64,000 nucleotides of DNA, taken from NCBI RefSeq assembly GCF_950023065.1, contig NC_088679.1, positions 9,920,001-9,984,000 of the forward strand, given 5' to 3'. Shown one piece after another: positions 56,258-64,000 of this stretch. Within the stretch, counting starts at the first letter, position 1. The number at the start of each line of letters is the position of its first letter. The notes below the pieces were generated by a model, which was given only the letters and a program-made list of their open reading frames with translations, ran no database searches and had not been told where the DNA came from. Made by a program: the position numbers and the translations under genes. Source of the stretch: Planococcus citri. Taxonomy: Eukaryota; Arthropoda; Insecta; Hemiptera; Pseudococcidae.

Positions 56258-59200
56258 GTAAGTAGATTATAATAAATGCGATATCAGAATATTTCATAAT
56301 AGTGTAAGACGTATCTTGGAATTTTGATTTGGTGTTGATGGTACCTGCCACTCTTGACAACTAAGTAATTTTGAGTTGAGAACTTCCTATATTTTAAAAG
56401 GGAAAATTTTCTCCCTGAAGAAGAGGAGGAGGAGGACGAGGAGGAGAAATGGAAGAAAAGTTGGCAGTACGCTTGGAATGAAATTAGATGAGTAACTTTA
56501 ACAAAAACAAAAAAAAAAAAAAAAAACACGTGAAATTTCAAGTTTTAAACTCTCAATGTTTAATGGAAAAATACCCATTATTATGATCATCTTATTGAAC
56601 TAAATCTCTATAAAATTAAAAAAAAAAATCATAGAATTTTCCAAATCTACCTACGATAAGTAGGTAAGTACTTTCTTAATCAATTCAGTTATTTTTGGAA
56701 AATTTTATTATATAAAGTACAAAATGTTGAACACAAAAATTCCGAAGAACATGAAAAAGTTTGTCAAAATCACACTAAATTTCAAGTGCTGAATTATGCT
56801 GTTGAATTTTTAGAAAATTTTTGAATTTTAAATTGGCTCATTTTTCACGAAATAAAAAAAATCAATTTTTCATAAAATTGAGATAAGAAAGTGATAAGTT
56901 AATTTTTTACTCTAGTTTTCAATCTCCAAAATCGGCCACATCTGTTGGTATAACGGTTTCAAGACTTTTGCAACCTGCAGTAGTTTTCGAATTTTCCAGT
57001 TTTGAAAAAATCTTTAGGTATAAAATTGGCTCAAATTATGGTGTCTTTGATCGATTCAGACGTAAATTTTTCAATGACCTTTTTTTGAAGGTCAATTCAG
57101 ATACAAAATATTGTTCAGCGATTATTTTCGAGAAAAAATTAGTCGTTCATCACGATAATTTCAACGCAAGTATATCTCCAAAATCAATTTCTGGCCTTTT
57201 GAACTATTCCAAAGCTTCTAGTGAATTTTTGAGTTTTTTAGTTCAAGAATTAACTGTTTTCAAAAAACGAAAAATCAACTTCAGCTGCTGAAAATTTGAT
57301 TTTGAAGTTTTCGGATGACATGCTTTTTCAGCATGCCAAATTTTAGCTCATTCGAAGTCGAAGCTGATCAGTGCTGAATTTAATTTTATTCAACTATTTT
57401 GTTGACGATTTACTTCAAATTGGAAAACCCAAAAATCTACTGGAGTTTTTAAAAGATCTCAAAATCGCCAACGATTGATTCAAGAAATCAAAAATATAGA
57501 TGAAAACCAAATTTCTGCTTTTCGAATTATTCTAGAGCGTATGTAAACGATGGATTTCTCTTTTTTGTGAAAAATAATTCATTGTTGCAGACAATTTTGG
57601 ATTTATATCCTGTAAGAACCAGTTTTTATCCAAATTTTTCAAAAAAAAAAAAAAAAAGAAAGAAAATAGAGTTGATGCTATAATTTGTGAGTACCTCAAC
57701 CTCTATCAAAACTTTTTCTGAGAATTTTTTTTTCAAAATCGAAGATTCCGAAATTCTGCTGGAGACTCCAGAACAGCTGGAATCCAACAAAAATTGATTT
57801 TTGAAGATCAAAAGTATGATGTTGAAACAAGTTTCATTTTTTTATCTCTAGTCACCAAATTTTGATACTTTTTCCCCATGGAAATGAGAGCCTAATTTAA
57901 AATTTAAAAATTCTCCTCAAATTGAAAAATTAAAGTCCGTATCTTTTGAGCTGATCGCATGTTTTTGTAATAATTTATGTTTTATTTTTTTTTTTTATTT
58001 TTGGCTGTTCCAAATTTTGTTGCTGGTTGAGGTGCATCTGTTAAAAATGATTCAAATTGACAAAATATTATCGAACAAATTCTTTAAAATGGAAATACGA
58101 GTAGAAACAATAACATTGAGAATTGAATAATTTGGAGTGAAAATATAATAAAAACAACATAAAATCATTGTAAAACGAGAAAAAAATTGATAAAATTTCG
58201 TTAATTTGATTCTTATTTTAAAAAAACACAAAACTCCTGGGTTACTTAACGGAAAAATTAACTACCTAATTTTGAGAGTTGTTGAAAATTATGAAAAATT
58301 GGTGTAAGTAGATCAAAATTACTGCGCAAATTCTTGGAAAAATTTCCCAAGATTTAAAAAAAAATTGATCAAATTTATATAGAAATCTTTAAAAATGACA
58401 AAAATATACTCTCAACAAAATTGAAATAAAAATATTGATAAAAAACAGAATCTGCATCGCTTGAATCAAACCTGAATAAAACTATGTAGGTACCTATTTG
58501 AAATTCACTTGAAAAAAATGGATAAGTAAAAAATTATGAGCATGGATTCAAATTTTGTTTGGTTTTGAAAATTGCAGGAAACATACAGAAATTCTTGAAA
58601 AATCACGAAAAATTGAAGAAGAACTGCATAAAAATTGTTCAAAAATGAAAATTAGGTATTTTTTTTAATATTGTGAAGCATCATCAAAATTGTGTAAAAA
58701 TTTTGTTGAGTCTAAAAAACAAAAAAAAACAATGACAAATCGAGATAAGTGATAAGTGACACTTAAGGGGAAAAAAGTTTCACTCAAAAACCTGATATTT
58801 GCGGATCTGGTAATAAATTTCACTTTAGTTTTTGGAACAGGTCTACTTTGAAAATTCCCAATGCCGGAATAATCAGAAAAATAGGTATTACATATTATTC
58901 AACTTTTTGAAATTTTGTTCGAAAATCTCAAAACTTCAATAATGACACTGTGCTGGCTAAAATCAACAATAGCCCCATTTAACTCTCAAAAATCAATTAG
59001 GTAGTAGGTCATCTTCCATATCTTGTTCCTTGATTTAACACAAGGTGTAACATTTTTTCACAAGACTGTGAAGTGTGAGACGTTCCCAGCTCAAAGCAAA
59101 CGAAATTCTCAAAACATGGTCGAAATCCAATGTATGTTTTTTCTTCTTACCACCCTAATGTGTATTTATAAAGTAAACACGATAGCTGCGATGAGAAAAA

Positions 59201-62139
59201 TACGCACACCTATAGTTCTGTTATCCGAAAAGAAATAGCTTCACTATCAGAAGTACGCCTACCTACGTGTTCGAGTCACTGTGGTATTATTTTTCGTTTA
59301 TTTGTGAGCCCGAGAAACGAGCACACATACTCTGTGGCTGTTGTGAGGCATAGATACGTGAAGGATAGAGAGAAAGAGTATCAGTATTGGTGCAATTTTA
59401 ATGCTACGTACTATACAAATGAAAGTATGGTTTTGGTATCGCGTCAGTTGGCTGAAAATTATTACCTCGAACGAGGCACGAGGTATCAACTATCGTAAAT
59501 TTCTCCAAAGACTGAAAAATTATAACCGAAGTGTAACGCAGAAACGACCTAGTCGAATAAAATATTTATATAGATATTATATGTTGGTAGAAGTACTGTG
59601 TGTTGTGGATGTTATGTTGATATACTTAGGTAGGAGCACGAGTATAAAATGCTTGTTGGGTGCAGCTGTACCTATATAGTTACCTTACCTACTGGGATAT
59701 GTGAGACGTGATAATAGTTCGTGGTGGAATAAGTGGCATAGGCTGTGGTACTCCGAGTGAAAATTTTGTTGGTATGGCTATACTTTATGAGTATGCAGTA
59801 TGGTGTGTGCTAAAAATTGTAGGTAAGTACATGTGTTGGGTATTGTAGCGATGTTCATGAAATATGAAGTAGCTCAGTAGGTACAAAAGTTGATGATGAA
59901 AACAAAACAGATGTAAAAATTGCTTACTTATGCCTAGTGTACCTAATAGAAAAATAGTACCTATTTGAAAGGTGCTTGAAATAGAACAGTGTAAAAAAAT
60001 ATTACCTATAAAAACGCATTAAAAATTTAAAAATACCAAAAACTAAGGAAATTTCAGCCTTTAGAAAAATCAACTTAAAATGACATGAAAACATTACAAT
60101 GAAGCTATAAAATCATCAAAAACGATCAAAAGCTGATCAAATTTGGACAAATTGTGCATAAATTGCTCAAAATAATATTATTATTAATAGGTAGGTAAGT
60201 GGTATATGTATTCAGAATGACATAAAAACTCCTGAGAGAAATATCAAAACTTATTAATAATAATTGGTAAAATTCAAGTCAAAATTTACCAAAAACTGCA
60301 TGAATCAGTGTTTCAATTCAAGTTTTTAGTTTTTAACCATGTCAGCCTTAATTTTTTTCGAACCCACAAAAGGAAAATTCAAACACAGTATATCCTTTTT
60401 TTTTCTGTTGACAATCTCGACAGCTTACAAAATACGTCCACGTCTTCACGAAAAAATTGGGGTGAAACGGAACAGATGTTGCAGAGAGATTTTCCATTTC
60501 AGAAACATTTTGTTTTAAAATATTGATTGAGATTCTAAAAAAATTGTCAAAAAAAAAAAACTAAAACTAACAAAATTTTGAATGTTTTTTTGAAAATATT
60601 TAAATTTTGGATTTCACGAGGTAAGCAAAAGTGATGAAGTTTCATTTAGAAATTTGAAAAAGGAAATGAGACGTGAGCATTTCATTTTAATTTTGACTTA
60701 TTTTACATTCAAAAATTTCATTTAAGTAGGTACCTTATAGATATTTTCGTAAGTTGGGTGGATGAAAGATCATTTTTAAAGGTAAGATGGTGAAATTTGC
60801 ACCATCTCCAAATTTGACAAATCTTCCCCTTCAAAAAGTTGGTGTGATGTAAAACCATTTCTTAAAAATCAAAGTTGCGTATTTTTTGAAATTCAAAAAC
60901 CAAAATTCTGAGAAAAACTTGTTTGAAAGTTTGGGTTATTTTTGTAACATTTTAAAATTTTTTTTTTTTTTTTGATTTTCTTCATCTTTTAATGGTTTTA
61001 CATCATAATATTTTTTTTTTTTTGACATTTTTTTATGAAAAGCACTTTTGTAAAACCGGTTTTTCACCACTAAAACGACATGTTTGAGATCAGTGGGTAC
61101 ACCCATTCCAAAGTATAGGCTTCATAGTATATGAATCGACAAAAAATTTTTTTTTGATATTTTCCGACTTTTTCCATGAAAACGCGATTATCTCAAAAAA
61201 AAGTTTTCCGACATATGGTATGGTATCGCTGGCCGCGTCACATTTATACCCAAAATATGCAAAATATGCTCTAACTAGTTGGGCTCATTTTACTCAGAAT
61301 TGTATGATTCACAAAAATCCATAGGATATGCGCGATCTTCTGCGAAGAATGAAAATATGACAAATCATAAAAATCCGAGCTCTATTTATGACCCAATTTT
61401 GATATTTATATAAGTATATTTTTTAAATAATCCTGTTCGGTTTTGAAAAAAAGTAATTTTCATTTCCCTAATTCCTATTTGAAATAAGGTCTAAAACAAG
61501 ACAGTTTTTGAGGAGGTAAGTACCAATTACGGATCATGCAAATATGAACAGAAGCTTTTAATTTTTTTCCCTCTGAGACCAGTTGTGGTATCCTGAGAAC
61601 CACATTAGAAAATTTTCATCATCAAAGTTCAAAAATATTGAAGTTAAAAAACTACCAGTTGTGGACTAGTCCATAATTGGTACATGACAACCCTTTTGAA
61701 ATTGAAAAATTCATGGGAAAAAAATTATCTACCAATTGTGGATCAAACCAATTATGGACCAAAACTGAATTTCACAATTTGAATGTTTATTCACTGGAAC
61801 ATGAAAATATATGTGGTATACAACATAAATACATAAGACTTGACTTATAATCATCAATTTTGAAAACATTACAGCGATTTCATGTTTGAACATTGTCATT
61901 CTACGAAAAAGTGCCTAACATACCTAAACCAAAAATCCGCAAAAAAGTTTGAACATGCAAAAAAGTAGTTCTTGGTACTTAGCTTTACACATAGAAACCA
62001 AATGTTTGTTGAATATACTCTTTGGATCGATGTAATTGAATTAAATTAATGTACAAATTTAACAAAAATTTTGCGGTAAAAATGTTTACTTTCTGATTAC
62101 AAACACACCGAGCACACTGATAACACCCAACATCCAAAT
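56258..62139 (+). other. KCNQ intron after the S5 exon; diffuse repeats
   Basis: No further channel exon found. Contains a GGAGGA purine tract (56417-56452), members of the CTGGAGNCTCCAG family (CTGGAGACTCCAGAACAG near 57762) and a long AT-rich low-complexity tract (about 57900-61050). From about 61500 to 61770 there are several ACCAATTATGGAC / ACCAGTTGTGGAC words. Confidence 0.55.
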
Positions 62140-62864
62140 CAGGGTTGGTCATCTACACGTGGAATAGCCTACTATTCTACATTCTGGTGTAGAATACATA
62201 AAATTTGATGTAGAATGTGTAAAATGCATAGAATGTGTAGAATGCGTAGAATGCAGCAAAATCACCCATCTGAAAGCCAAAAAATTGTTTATTTAGCGAA
62301 AATGCGCCTTGAAAAATGAAAGTTCAACTTTTTTGTTCAGCAAATGAAATGTGAAATGTGAATTTGGTTTTTTTTTTATTTACTTATGTAAACTGATTTT
62401 AAATTAAATGATGGAAAAAAAGAATGTTTTTCAAAAAAAAAATTGTCTGCACATTCATTCTATGCATTGTACACATTCCACGCATTCTACATTTTTTCCA
62501 GGCTATTCTACACAATATGCTATTTTATGCGTAGAATGTCCATGTATTCTACGCATTGACTTTTTAGATATGGACTGCTAGGGGCCCATAAGCCTAACAT
62601 GCGGCTATTGTCTTGAACATAGTAAGTTGAAGGTTGCAATCTGTGCATGCGCCAGCTCTGATGATGTTATATGTACCACCCAGGTATGGTTACACGGAGG
62701 TGCGGGAGGTATAATGTCGTCACCTGGTATGGGATCATTTTTCAGATTCTGGCATGCCCAGAAGCCAAATCTCGACTAACTGATGAACTATGTTCAAGAC
62801 CATTGGCTTATGTACCACTAGCAGTCCATATCTAAAAAGTCAATGATTCTACGGCACAACCCTG
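62140..62864. mobile_element. hAT-like element with TAGAATGC subrepeats (outer, split by a nested MITE)
   Basis: CAGGGTTG (62140) and inverted CAACCCTG (to 62864) form short hAT-like ends. They are flanked by ATCCAAAT (62132-62139) and ATTCAAAT (62865-62872), an 8-base duplication with one difference. The body carries many GTAGAATGC/GCATTCTAC words in both orientations and no coding region. Confidence 0.65.
62554..62845. mobile_element. hAT-type MITE, 292 bases, nested
   Basis: Ends CATTGACTTTTTAGATATGG and its exact inverted copy pair for about 28 bases, then more loosely (TCTTGAACATAGT on both sides). An exact 8-base duplication ATTCTACG flanks it (62546-62553 and 62846-62853). That duplicated octamer is part of the host element's own TAGAATGC-type repeat, so this insertion is the younger of the two. 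Confidence 0.88.
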
Positions 62865-62872
62865 ATTCAAAT

Positions 62873-64000
62873 ACCATGCATTTCTAGGTTGGCTACACTC
62901 AAGGCAACACAATGCCGCAATTGGCACTCCTATCAGACAAGTTGCAAACTGTAGCCGGGCGATCACAAAAAAAAAAGATCCGGAATTGTTACCCCAGTCC
63001 ATAACTGGTAGTTTACCTATTTTTTTTCTCAAAAATGAAAAAAATGCTAGTCCAATTTTTTGATAAAGTTATTCTACATACTTGAAAAGGACTAAAACTG
63101 AGAATTTTTTCAGAATTCTCACTCGTGAAGATCATAGTTATATTTAAATTATAAGTTTTTAAATCAATTTTTTTAGTTTTTTGAAAGTGTCAACACTGAT
63201 TTTGACATCATTTGTCGATTACCCTCTCAAAGTACTACAATTTGAAAAAAAAATCAAATTTCTATACCACGTAAAACCGGAGCAATTTGCGACTGAAATT
63301 TTCCATTTTCGGTCATTTTAAAAAACTTTGAAGCCCCACAGCTCTGCCCAAAAAAATTGAAAAAATGTCCGGTTTGCGTCATTCGCCATCGTTTGAAGAC
63401 CTGTATACATGATTTGATTTTTAAAAAAATCGAAGGCTCTTCGTGCAAAAATCCGCCAATTTGGCATGGAATGATCCATAGTTTTAAACAAGAAAAAAAA
63501 ACACATTTTTGTACAACCCTGGAAGTTTTACTGCAAATTTTTATCAATTTCATTTTTTTCCTCATCTGCATCTTGAAATTTACATTCAGAAAGCCACAAA
63601 TTTGTTTTGACAGGAATCCTCAAGTTCCAAAGCGATTCAGGGCGTCAAAGATTTAGTATAAAAAAAAACTTAGCATGGGCCCCTTCAATTTAAAAACTTG
63701 GCAAACATTCTTACATGAACTCAAGATGGGTTGCCTATGTTACTGATAGAAGGAGGTTACTCTCAAACAGGACACCCTGTATAGTATACGCCTGTTATGT
63801 ATTTATTCAGCCTGGGGGACGTATTTTAGTGGAATTTTCCATATTATCTTTGATACATTTTACAATCTTTGTATCTAAAGAGGGAGAATACAAGACTGTT
63901 GAGGAAATGGAAAAGGAAATATACTGATAGGTGTAGTTTAGATAAAGTTGTAACATGCCGAGTTTTTAAACATACCTAAATATACCTTACTGTATCAGTA
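62873..64000 (+). other. No gene recognised to the right edge
   Basis: AT-rich, presumably still KCNQ intron. A GGACACCCTGTATAGTAT phrase near 63769 resembles the GGTGTCC end of the 20.7-kb foldback but has no partner in the window. Confidence 0.5.

Noticed and set aside
63760..63800. Second copy of the 20.7-kb foldback, from GGACACCCTGTATAGTAT
   Set aside because: Only the terminal few bases match and no opposite end is in the window.

Overview
The window is a stretch of AT-rich eukaryotic nuclear DNA, very probably from an insect. The evidence is GT-AG introns of about 85 bases, insect-type Ty1/copia, Jockey-like and RTE-like retroelements, a KCNQ1-type channel gene, and abundant GTAGGTA/TACCTAC words of the kind seen in sap-feeding Hemiptera. 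The order and species are inference only.

One host gene is recognisable. Four exons on the + strand (44177-44267, 45274-45400, 55847-56022, 56108-56257) encode S1 to the start of the pore helix of a KCNQ1-type voltage-gated potassium channel. The first exon (cytoplasmic N-terminus) was not found in the 44 kb upstream, and the exons for the selectivity filter and C-terminus lie beyond the right edge. Much of the window may therefore be intron of this one gene.

The rest is a nested museum of mobile DNA. (1) 2.1-5.8 kb: Jockey remnant, SINE, two TIR elements and a foldback. (2) 10.0-14.8 kb: a DNA transposon with an intact three-exon, 620-residue DUF7869-like transposase candidate, diverged 33-base terminal inverted repeats and subterminal repeats (TTAGTAGGTTTTG). 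A 1.73-kb foldback with about 98 % identical arms abuts its right end. (3) 14.8-17.5 kb: Jockey-like remnants and a pogo/Tigger-like MITE. (4) 20.7-31.1 kb: foldbacks, a GTCGAC-rich repeat, a candidate solo LTR, a SINE and a GTTTAAAAC-rich tract. (5) 32545-37550: an apparently intact, very young copia retrotransposon with matching 295-base LTRs, a 5-base target duplication, PBS, PPT and an uninterrupted 1407-residue Gag-Pol. (6) 39.5-43.2 kb: RTE-like remnant, a TIR element whose repeats echo those of the 10-13 kb transposon, and a GATC-rich repeat with a nested Tigger-like MITE. (7) 45.4-56.3 kb, inside KCNQ introns: an RTE-like pseudogene, a hAT-type MITE with a perfect 8-base target duplication, and a composite repeat (52.4-55.5 kb) holding a SINE and another foldback. 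(8) 62.1-62.9 kb: one hAT-like element nested inside another, each with an 8-base duplication.

The best candidate for something not well described is the 10.0-14.8 kb transposon, together with its possible non-autonomous partner at 40.7-41.2 kb. All family assignments were made by eye without database searches.
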